Positions 25,254-35,000 of a stretch of DNA of 50,862 nucleotides are shown one piece after another. Both the position numbers and the translations under genes were made by a program. Numbering within the stretch: the first letter of the stretch is position 1; each line of letters begins with the position of its first letter. The notes beneath the pieces are model-generated. The model was not told the DNA's origin and did no database searches. It worked only from the letters and a program-made list of their open reading frames with translations. The DNA lies in the IMG/VR virus record IMGVR_UViG_3300013131_000061, positions 1 to 50,862 of that record; one strand, given 5' to 3'. The DNA comes from a virus.

Positions 25254-28200
25254 TCAAAAGTTAATAAGTCCCAAAGAAATACATTTATCAACTACTTCAG
25301 AGGCTTGTTGTCTCAAGGCAATAACCGATTGTTGGTTGGCACTATACCAATTATTTCTTTGTTGTGGAGTTTGGAATCTCTTGGTTGGCCACCATTCAGT
25401 CCAAACAAAAATGAGACTGTCAATAAATAAGTCTTTTTTATTCCATTTGTATAAACGATCCGTATTGTATATTTTGGAATAATATGTTGAAATGAAATCA
25501 ATTGATTTTTCAAAGTCGTTGAAAACTGCATATGGGACGGATACACCGTTAGATGTTGTTCTACACCCGTAAGTATCTGTGAAGAATTTTCGTCTTTCCC
25601 CGTAAGTGATGCCTGAATAAACCGTACCACCAAATGGAGTTCCACCTAAATCGTAATCGTAAGTAATAAATTTGTTATCATCGTGACCATTAGTATATGC
25701 CGTGAAGAAAACTAATCCACGTAAAATTTGGTTATTGACTCTGCTCTTCAACAACTTGGCAAGATCTGCGAATGTAATTTCACGTTTCACACTTTCAATA
25801 CCTACAAAATTTCTATACTTTTGGTTGGCAACTTGCATATCAGCAACACACCTTACAGGATCTGCCGGTGTGGAACTTTGGTTGGATTGTATTGAATTTC
25901 CGACCGCAATAACATTTTTGGATACAACTTGTGCTTGGGTGTCTTTCAGTCTTTGAATACTTTGTACAAGTTCATTCAATAGATTTTGGTTGAGACTTAC
26001 AATTTGATTTGTAATTTTTGGGACAGATGCAACAGGCATTCTTAGTCCTGTGAAGAATGTTTTGAAATCACCACCGTCAATTACGTGTTCCACAGACTGT
26101 ATCATATATGGACCATAAAACATCGGTACATGTTGAAGGTTGAAATACATTGTAGGTTGTATCATTGCATTACCTAACGATTCCACTCTACATTCATAAC
26201 TTCGAGTTTTGTAATAATTGTAAAGTCCAACACTTTGTCCAATAGCTCTTTTACCACCGGCCTGTAATGATATGTCGGTAAGTACCATGTTTGATTCGGC
26301 AGTGGCGGCTGCTCCATTCTGATCGAGTTGAATTGAATAGAAAACTCCTTGGTTTCTTGTTCCAAAATCAACATTGAATCCAACAACTTTATTTGATAAA
26401 GCAAAGTCTGTTTTGTTTTCCAATTTTCTAACTAAAGGTTGGTCACCACCACAATCAAATACAAAAGCGTCTGTTTTCCATCTGTAGTCTTGATTCTCTC
26501 TTAAATTTAGATGTTCTGAAGGCTTACCCACAAAATAACAAACAAGTTTGGGTGAGGACTCACGGTAATCAACTTCCAAATAAGTTCCGAATAATGAATT
26601 TGCTAAATCCTGAGAGGTTTCGGTTCTCGGTCTTTGACCATTCACAACTTCTCCAACACCCCAAAAGTTTACGTAGGCCGGCATTGGCATCATTTGGAAT
26701 TTATTGTCAGCAAATATTTTACTCACAAAATCAATTACTCGGGCGTTGGTCTGAGCAGTACCTGTCAAAAGAGTTTTTAGTTTTAAGACATCAACCAAAA
26801 CTAAATCACCAATGTCACGATTAGCTCTATCTAAAAATAAAACATCTTGGAATAGAGTTCTTTCTTGGAACTCACCACCCGCAATCCATTTGTCGTTGAA
26901 TGCCTTAAATGTTTCCCAGAACTCCAACTTTTGTTGATCACCATCCAATGCGGACAAAATCGGTTTTTCATTTGTCTGTTCAACATTTGGTAGACCTTTT
27001 TGTAAACTAAAAAACAATTGAGTTAAAATTCGTGAAATAAATTGGTCGTTCTGAGTGTAATAGGTGTTTATTTGTTCAGTAAACTGAGTAGCACCATAGT
27101 TACCGTTCGCCAACAATTTTTGTGTACCATAAATTTTAATCAATGGAGCAAATCTTTGAACATTTGTTTGATTGAATTCAACATTGAGATCGATAAAGAA
27201 GTCCGTATAGTAACTACCATTGTTAGAATATTCCAAACCTGAAGTTGTTGCGAAACCTACGTAGGTGTACATCGAGTTCCAAGCTTGTGGTGACAGGGCT
27301 TGTGATTGAGCTAATGTGATTGTACTTGTAGTGGATGGTAATGTGTTTTGTACATAAGGTCCATAAGTAAACGGATCAAAAACCCTATTTGTTGGTAATG
27401 TTGTGAATGATCCCCATAATCTTCTGTCGAAATTACTTGGATTTCCGTATCGGAAAACTACATCATAATTCAAAAATGTTTGAAGAGTATTGGTAATTTT
27501 AATAGCTTGGGCTTCAGAAACTCTTGATACATAATCTTCATAAGGAAGTTTATTATCAATCGTATCGATGGTCATAAGTTCCTGCATCAAAAATTGAAAA
27601 TTCTTATTTACAAAACTAACACCACCCACATCTTCGATCGAGGCGTCTTTTGAACTCACACTAAATTTGAGGAACTCTTGTTCGAATTCATCCAAAATTT
27701 CTTTCTTGAACGTACCGAAAATTTCTTCAATATTCGAATATTCTACACCTAATTTGAATGACTCACGGTTATTAGTATTTGGTAACACTTCTTTTATATA
27801 CTCATTGTATCGAGGCTTGATAATACTGGGTAATTCAAAATATCCGTAGTTCGGTGATTGCCAAAAAGTACGGGCACTACCATCAAATACGGCTCTGTTG
27901 TTAAAGACTTCCTGAGTCAAAGTTTCACCAGTAGGTGTATCAGTGAAACACTCATAATAAATTTGATTTGTGTTGGTCCCGAAACTGGGTAATACTATTG
28001 TTTGATTCTTTAGTGAAGGGATGAACTTGGTAGAATTTTTGGTATCGAAAGATGTGAACCACGTTCTTAGGGTCAACAATCTATTCAGGTTATTTGGATC
28101 GAATCCCAACGGTAATTCTATGTTACTGTTATTGATAGGACCCACGTTTAAACCCTCAACAACCGCAGCATCTATTTCAGCATCTGTGTAGGTTGAGAAC

Positions 28201-31200
28201 AAATTTTGTCCTGTCATAAAATAATAAACATCGTTTACCAATCCAGGATAGAATCCAAGGTTCATAACAGAGTTGGTAAGACCTCCAATAGTAAAGTTGT
28301 TTTGTCCAGTAATTGTTACGTTCAGACTCTTTTGGTTGGTAAATGTATAATTTTTAGTCAACGAGTTGGTCGTAGGATCGTATAAATTTGAGTAATCAAT
28401 ACTACCCCAAACCGAATCTAATATGTCAACATTCGTTTCAATAAATGTCTTATACCTGTGCCAAATAGAACCATATTTGAGAATCCAAGCATAAGGTAAT
28501 TTGTGAACCCCCCCAAACTTAGTGAGAGTTGAAAACATGAAATCCAAATCCTCAACCAACGAAGGTTGTACGTTTTTATATCTTTCTCGTAAAGTAATAA
28601 GTGGAAGTGAATTCAAAAACAGATAAGCTGGCTTGACATATGGATAAAGTGACCCACCAAGTCTGTCTAAATCTACACCTTGTGAAAGGGCATTTACAAA
28701 CATCGGAGTATTCAACATTGAAGTTGTTTGATCAACTCCCAAATTACCTGTTTTATTCTGATATAAAAGTGGACCTTCAGTCAATAACTGTTTACCCGAA
28801 ATCAATCGGTTTTCGTAGAAATCATTGAGGTCTTCAGTTTGTCCGTTGGAATTAGTCAGATTGGGTGAGTTGACTGAAAGTAAATCAGAATTGGTAAAAG
28901 GTCTGTTATCGTTTTGACTGAAGTTTGTCTGATAGTTGGTTATGAATCTTTTGGTGTCATTAACGTATAAACTTCTTGTAGTTGCGAACGGATTTTGTCC
29001 ATTAACAAAAGTCCCCAAATTGTTAGTTGTCCATCCACTGTAAACAAACGGATAGAGGTCGGCAAAGTCTGTTTGACTCGATGCCGTAGATTTTACAAAT
29101 TCACTAATTTTGCTAAAAGAGTCTACGTTTTGTTGAGTGGACTCTGAAGCATTTGAAATTGTGTTATTAGGTAAAATAGAAAAATCTTTGGTGGTAATTG
29201 CCCTTAGATAATCGGATGTAAATTCACCACGAATAAGTTGTTGCCAACTTGGACCAGTTCCATCATTTGATGCCGTTCTCAAAACATCCAAATAATTGAT
29301 CGGAGTAAAGGCTATGTTTTTGAGTATTTTTGTAAGACTTGGACTTGTACCTAAAAGAGCGGTTTGTATATTGATATTTTCAATATCGGACAATGATTTG
29401 TAAATTTCGTATTCAGCACCGGGTCCCGCACCTTTTGACAGTCTATCCCAATACGCAGCTAATAAAACACGTTCATAAATTTCGTAAAGGAATTTCACAC
29501 TCTGATAGTCAGAATATGGAATGTTGGTCATTGGGAATTCAATCCCGTTCACTGATAATCTAAGGATGGTTCTCGATAGATTAGCATTTCCATTTGGTGC
29601 TGGAGGACTGTCTGCAGTCCTTGTAATACCCTTGATATACTCCTCAACAAATTCAACTTCAGGCCATGCTTGGAAATCATTTGCTCCTGTTCTTGATATT
29701 TCAGTTCTATCACCAGGGTATCTCAATTCAAATGGCTCATCATCCTCGGCATTTGTATCAATCAAATACTGTGGCCATGGATAAACAGGTATGTCAGCCA
29801 AACTATCGTTGTTGGTAGTTGGGGTGTCTTGTTTGGTATCACTACTCGCAGAACTAAGGGTATTGTTAAAGATTGCTTGTCTTCTTTTTTTATTCATCCT
29901 TTGTTCCCAAGCAGAAGTGTGGACATCATCCAACATCAAATAAAAACCTTCCACCGACGCGAATATCATCGCCATAATATTTCTCATGGATGGTCTAAAT
30001 CCCAATCCATTCGGACCTTCAATTTTTCTTTCTAAGAACAATCCCAAAGCCGTGACAATTTTTTCTTTCTGTTTTGAAATCTCATCGTTGATTTGATTAT
30101 ACAAACCATCAAAGTTGTTTTCACCATCAAACACAAAATTGTAGGTTGGGTAACTAGCAACCTCACCACCAACTCTTACGGCGTTTGGTTGGAAAAATTG
30201 AGTATTGTCCGTTTTGAATTGTATCAGCTCCGCATCAGTGGGTTTTCTTTTATTTCTAAGTTCAAATGTTTTTTCCCAGTTGATTTCAGTTGGGGTGATA
30301 GCTTTCCTGAAAGTATCTTCAATCAAAACATCATCATTGTTGACACTGTTTGTTGGAAGATTAATCTTAATCTTTTGGATTGATTTTATCTGGGTGGTAT
30401 TGTTTGTTCTACCATCAATAGTAAAAGAACCATTCAGACCCAAAGTTGGGTTCTTCTCCAAAGCAGATTTGTAATTTTGTACAATCTGTACCAACTGAAG
30501 GTACGCATCCAATCTAGCTTGATTGGTATTGATGTTATTTTTATAGACGTAAGTTTTTAGTAATTCCGGTTCGGTGTTTTCCGCACTGTCTTCCTTACGA
30601 CTTTGAAATACAAAAACTTGATTATTATCTATGTACCTTGTAAACCATGAATTCTCACTATTCGAATAAACATCGTTATAAAAATCAACTAAAAGTTTTG
30701 TATAGTTTTGAATATCAGACAATGGTGTGAAATCAGTCTGACCAAACCCTTGAAGGATATTCTTTTCCAAAAGTTCGAGTCTTGCCAACAATGCCGGTAT
30801 TGATAGTTCAGGTAGATCAGGAGATATCAATCCGAGCCTTTTGTACTTCGCATACATATTTGTTATGTTAGATTGACCTTTTGTGGTTCTAACATTTGTA
30901 GTCAAAGTCAAATCGTTACCCAACGATGCCCTGGCGGCTTGTACAGCTGGTGGTTCTTGTCCTGAGGCTTGTACCCTGAAATCTGAGGTATACATATATG
31001 GTGCAGCAAATAATGCGCCCACCTGAGTTTCGGCCAAGATCGTATACTTGTATGAATAAAACTTGAGATTTATTCTATAGTTTCCCGTATTACCCTCGAA
31101 TGCCGCCGAGAAGTTTGTCAGAACCAACTGATATTTGATTGCCTTACCGTAAAAACCTTTCAGAGTAAGATAAAATATTGGATATGGTAGATTGAAGAAG

Positions 31201-31739
31201 GCAGCATATTCAGAGTTTTCTCCCTTTTCAAACAAAGCACGACCTTGGGTGTCAACCAATACCATATCAACGGTTGGAGTAGCACTTCGGGTGTTTTTGA
31301 TTCTGATCGATTCAATACCCAATAGACCAGTGTCAATAGAATTGATAACATTCTGACTGATGTAGAATTCATCCGTTTTATTCTCCTGAGTGATTCTTCT
31401 ACTTGGTTGGTTGGTACCTTTCCCACTGACAGTGTTTAGACCTGTTATTTCATCCAAATAATCGTTCCTTAGGGTAGTACGACCACCAGGTCTAAGGAAG
31501 TTCATGGTAGCCAACGGAATGTTTTGGATGGCATCGTTAATCGGAGCCCCCACCGCTAACTTGGTTCTTGGAATAACTCTGGCCTCCAAGTTGGCATACA
31601 TCACCAAATTTTCGTGTGCCAACCTTCTTTCTACCACCCTTCCGTCAGCACTTTGTGTCTTATTGGGATCAACTAAAATGATGTTTTGGCAGTCGAAATC
31701 AACAAAAATATTATCATTAGTCGTTACGTTATCTGCCAT
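25254..31739 (-). CDS. Giant baseplate hub-type protein with possible C-terminal lytic domain
   Basis: 2161 residues. The N-terminal part includes NLPYPIFYLTLKGFYG and NFSAAFEGNTGNYRINLKF, beta-rich blocks like those of tail hub/spike-anchoring proteins. The last 200 residues form a separate globular domain (ITFADLAKLLKSRVNNQIL, then VPYAVFNDFEKSIDFISTYY) that vaguely resembles glucosaminidase/lysozyme-type folds; I could not confirm catalytic residues. The start overlaps the gp53-like gene by 11 bases. T4 places gp5 (lysozyme) and gp27 (hub) here; a merged and enlarged version is possible but unproven. Confidence 0.5.
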   Translation of the reverse strand: MADNVTTNDNIFVDFDCQNIILVDPNKTQSADGRVVERRLAHENLVMYANLEARVIPRTKLAVGAPINDAIQNIPLATMNFLRPGGRTTLRNDYLDEITGLNTVSGKGTNQPSRRITQENKTDEFYISQNVINSIDTGLLGIESIRIKNTRSATPTVDMVLVDTQGRALFEKGENSEYAAFFNLPYPIFYLTLKGFYGKAIKYQLVLTNFSAAFEGNTGNYRINLKFYSYKYTILAETQVGALFAAPYMYTSDFRVQASGQEPPAVQAARASLGNDLTLTTNVRTTKGQSNITNMYAKYKRLGLISPDLPELSIPALLARLELLEKNILQGFGQTDFTPLSDIQNYTKLLVDFYNDVYSNSENSWFTRYIDNNQVFVFQSRKEDSAENTEPELLKTYVYKNNINTNQARLDAYLQLVQIVQNYKSALEKNPTLGLNGSFTIDGRTNNTTQIKSIQKIKINLPTNSVNNDDVLIEDTFRKAITPTEINWEKTFELRNKRKPTDAELIQFKTDNTQFFQPNAVRVGGEVASYPTYNFVFDGENNFDGLYNQINDEISKQKEKIVTALGLFLERKIEGPNGLGFRPSMRNIMAMIFASVEGFYLMLDDVHTSAWEQRMNKKRRQAIFNNTLSSASSDTKQDTPTTNNDSLADIPVYPWPQYLIDTNAEDDEPFELRYPGDRTEISRTGANDFQAWPEVEFVEEYIKGITRTADSPPAPNGNANLSRTILRLSVNGIEFPMTNIPYSDYQSVKFLYEIYERVLLAAYWDRLSKGAGPGAEYEIYKSLSDIENINIQTALLGTSPSLTKILKNIAFTPINYLDVLRTASNDGTGPSWQQLIRGEFTSDYLRAITTKDFSILPNNTISNASESTQQNVDSFSKISEFVKSTASSQTDFADLYPFVYSGWTTNNLGTFVNGQNPFATTRSLYVNDTKRFITNYQTNFSQNDNRPFTNSDLLSVNSPNLTNSNGQTEDLNDFYENRLISGKQLLTEGPLLYQNKTGNLGVDQTTSMLNTPMFVNALSQGVDLDRLGGSLYPYVKPAYLFLNSLPLITLRERYKNVQPSLVEDLDFMFSTLTKFGGVHKLPYAWILKYGSIWHRYKTFIETNVDILDSVWGSIDYSNLYDPTTNSLTKNYTFTNQKSLNVTITGQNNFTIGGLTNSVMNLGFYPGLVNDVYYFMTGQNLFSTYTDAEIDAAVVEGLNVGPINNSNIELPLGFDPNNLNRLLTLRTWFTSFDTKNSTKFIPSLKNQTIVLPSFGTNTNQIYYECFTDTPTGETLTQEVFNNRAVFDGSARTFWQSPNYGYFELPSIIKPRYNEYIKEVLPNTNNRESFKLGVEYSNIEEIFGTFKKEILDEFEQEFLKFSVSSKDASIEDVGGVSFVNKNFQFLMQELMTIDTIDNKLPYEDYVSRVSEAQAIKITNTLQTFLNYDVVFRYGNPSNFDRRLWGSFTTLPTNRVFDPFTYGPYVQNTLPSTTSTITLAQSQALSPQAWNSMYTYVGFATTSGLEYSNNGSYYTDFFIDLNVEFNQTNVQRFAPLIKIYGTQKLLANGNYGATQFTEQINTYYTQNDQFISRILTQLFFSLQKGLPNVEQTNEKPILSALDGDQQKLEFWETFKAFNDKWIAGGEFQERTLFQDVLFLDRANRDIGDLVLVDVLKLKTLLTGTAQTNARVIDFVSKIFADNKFQMMPMPAYVNFWGVGEVVNGQRPRTETSQDLANSLFGTYLEVDYRESSPKLVCYFVGKPSEHLNLRENQDYRWKTDAFVFDCGGDQPLVRKLENKTDFALSNKVVGFNVDFGTRNQGVFYSIQLDQNGAAATAESNMVLTDISLQAGGKRAIGQSVGLYNYYKTRSYECRVESLGNAMIQPTMYFNLQHVPMFYGPYMIQSVEHVIDGGDFKTFFTGLRMPVASVPKITNQIVSLNQNLLNELVQSIQRLKDTQAQVVSKNVIAVGNSIQSNQSSTPADPVRCVADMQVANQKYRNFVGIESVKREITFADLAKLLKSRVNNQILRGLVFFTAYTNGHDDNKFITYDYDLGGTPFGGTVYSGITYGERRKFFTDTYGCRTTSNGVSVPYAVFNDFEKSIDFISTYYSKIYNTDRLYKWNKKDLFIDSLIFVWTEWWPTKRFQTPQQRNNWYSANQQSVIALRQQASEVVDKCISLGLINF

Positions 31740-32049
31740 AGTAGAAGAAATAGTTATCTATACCGTTTTTATAGTCCTGTAATGAAGATATAAGGGGGAA
31801 TGGAATTGTCAACACAGAGTTATTTGGTATGTTCCACTCCAACCCACCGTATTGAGGGTTTGCTTGAAGAATCAACCACCCAAAAAACGGGGTCCCATAA
31901 AACTCTTGGGATACCTTATCCAATCGGCTAATTCCCGTTCTATAAACGTATCTCTGATCTGAAGTCTTACTCGGGAGTGGTACAAACGGAACTACGGTCT
32001 GCTCTCCATTGACAAAAAATTGTTGGTATCTGTTGTAATAAGCGTCCAT
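31729..32049 (-). CDS. 53: Baseplate wedge protein, gp53-like (LysM-like)
   Basis: 106 residues (T4 gp53 has 196). The segment YRTGISRLDKVSQEFYGTPFFGWLILQANPQY (residues 36-67) aligns by eye with T4 gp53 around 'YYIKGSPRPEEIANAIYGNP', a LysM-type fold used to clamp the wedge ring. The gene is shorter than in T4, lacking an N-terminal extension. It shares one base with the preceding gene's stop and overlaps the hub gene by 11 bases, so the three are translationally coupled. Confidence 0.7.
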   Translation of the reverse strand: MDAYYNRYQQFFVNGEQTVVPFVPLPSKTSDQRYVYRTGISRLDKVSQEFYGTPFFGWLILQANPQYGGLEWNIPNNSVLTIPFPLISSLQDYKNGIDNYFFYYGR

Positions 32050-35000
32050 TAGTTGAATTTACGTTTGAAGTTATACGGGTTCGTTTGAGCCGTGTTGTTT
32101 TTAGGTGAATAAATGTCCTGAAGAGTTTTCTTAATTTGAGCCGGTGGATTCAATAAAGTACTGAACAAAACTTTTCTCTCGAGACTTGTACCAAATGTGG
32201 GGGTATATTCCACATAATTCAACCCTTCAGGTCTAGTTCTGTAGTTAGTTACTAAAGCTTTGTTGTTATCGTTGATTCTTTTCCAAATACTAAATCGAGA
32301 TTTGGGATTATTCAAACCATTATAATAAAAATCAACCGCATTTCCGGTCGCTTGGTCAAGACCCACTTTCAACGCATCCACAAAACGTTGTCTGTTTGTT
32401 TCAAGAAGTAATGCCCTTGACATCATCATGTACTCCAATTTAGCTTGGACGGTACTCAACTCAGTGTTCGTAATGTTTTCAGAAGGTGGTGGAGTATATG
32501 AACCTGTTTTTTTATCATACGAACTTCCGATATACAAATCACCATTAGTCAAACTTGTTAGGAAACTATTGATGTTTGTTGCCAATTCTGTTGTATCATT
32601 TCCGAGTTTAGAGTATGTGTTGTACGAATTTCCATCTGCAACTTCAGTAGTTCCAGTGGTGGTATAAATCACTGAAATGTTTTGTGGATTTATTTTACCA
32701 TCGTATCCATTTGATCCTGGTGTAGGACCCTGTAACACAAAATTTATTCTATCCAAATTGAAAACCAATTGTTGTTCGATTTGTACCAACGTATTGATGT
32801 TTTCACTAATACCATATAGAAAATCATTTCTATATGTTGCGATATAATCCTTGTAATTTTTCTTGAATAATCTCTTTTGGGCGTTTGTTATCAGTGGGTT
32901 TTGGAATTCGGCACCAGTGAATATCGGCAAATCATTTCCATCTATCGCTTTGATTAATTCATCAAATGAATTATTTACATACGTCTGATATTGTAACGGC
33001 TTACCATAAATCAATGTTGTTGTTGTATTGACGGTTCCCGTATTATACCCCCTGTTATTTCTCAAATCACTATTGAGAAGTGATAAAATACCATAGTTGT
33101 AATTTCCAAGTATATTCTCAAAATACGTCAGAGTACCACTGAAATACTCTTGGGTTTGTGAAACTAAATTGTTCATAAAGTTTCTATAAACCAAAGTACC
33201 TGTTACGCCCGATGCTGTTTGGCCAGTAATACTCTCAATACCAATTGTGTTACCCCCATCAGTGGTAATATCTGTGGGTACATTTTTAGCACCGACAACA
33301 GGATTTTGTCTTGTCAAAGCATCAACAAGTTCTTTATCCAATCTGCTAGTGTCCTCGGTAGCTTCAGCTCTTTCATCATACATTTCCGTATTAGCATAGT
33401 AATTGAACGTAAGTGCGTTCTGTAATGTATCAATTGGGTTTTTCAAACCTGAACCTCCAACAAATTGAAATGAGAAGGAAACATCAACAATCATTGGTTG
33501 GAATCCAATACCCTCAGGGTTCATGTCAAATGTCTTATCATAGGTAAAACTGATGTTTTTTGGGATTACCTTTGTGTTGTAAAAATCTCCAACTCTAAGT
33601 ACTAAAACAGGTGGTGCACCAAATGACGTATTGATGGCATCGTTATACTTTTTTTGTGGTATACCATCAGGACCGGTTTCGATTGTTGGGATCGTATCTC
33701 CTGGTCTCATACATTGTTGTAGGAAGGTAAGTCTAGAATTCAAACCTTCAGGAGTCATAGAGTGAAATGAGGGTTGGAAATACTTAATTTTTTCTTTAAT
33801 TGAATCGTATATAAATGGATTGTCAACTTTTAGGACTTGGAAGTAATCACATTCACTCAACAAGTATCGTAATAGTTTTTTTGATGCACCTTTGTATAAA
33901 GATTGTGTGGGTTGGACCAAGTCTACCAAGTTCTGTGAACCTGGTTTGATTGCTTGTGGTTTCAAACCATCTTGGGCTAACACAGCCTCAACCCCAACGT
34001 TATTTGGTTGGGGGTCAACGGCAATTGGTTCGACAGTAATAGATTTTACTGTAACAGCACGACAAGCCATCGCTGTTACGGAGTATATCTTGTTTTTACC
34101 TGTCAAGTTTGTAGTACACCTAAAAGGTCCAAAAGTAGTAACTTTTCCCCTTGGGTTAGCAATACTAACTTCACCTTGTGGATCTGTTTGGAAAACAAGT
34201 TGACCCTGTGAAATATAACTCGCCAAACTTTTATTACCAGGAAAAGTGTAAGTGTTGAAAAATTTTATTACTGAGTCAATACGTCTTGCGGACAATTTTT
34301 CATTATACTCTTCTTCCTGTGGGGCTGAGGCACTACCAACTAAGTTTAAAACTATCCTTTGAGCCTGTTTTGCGTTCAATATATCATATATTTTACCACC
34401 CAAGGTTGTCAGTTGATTGAAATTTTCCTCGATAGTATCAGTAAAAAATAATTCTACACCTGTTGGTTCAGGAGACTGATTTTTATAAGATGCGATATTA
34501 GATGCCGACGTATAAGTCGTATAAGTTGTTTGGTAATTGACTGATGTAGTAAGTTGGGGATTTGTGCCTGGAATATCGTTGTCGAAATAAAAAGCGTAGT
34601 TTTCAAAGCTTTTCAAATCTTCGATGTTGGTCGCTTGTGTTGAACTAGGTCCGATACCACCTGAACTAGTATCAGTTCCTTGTTCTGTATTAATATTTCT
34701 TTCAGCGTTTTGATATTGTTCTGCAGAGACATTTGGATCATTGATAATTTCCTGCCATGCTTGAAGTTCTGTAAGTGGGATTGTATTATAAATTTTCGCT
34801 AACTCATACAAATCATACTTTTTACAACCCGCAAAGAAAGAATTTACAATCGAATCAACCTTTGGTCGGTCACCTTCATTAGCCAATACTTTATTGACAA
34901 TAAGGTTCAGAATTGAAGGGTGGTCAACAATTATTTTCCATTTCAAAGTTCCACTACGTGAAGTACTCTTATATGTATACACCGGTTCTGGTCTACCCAG

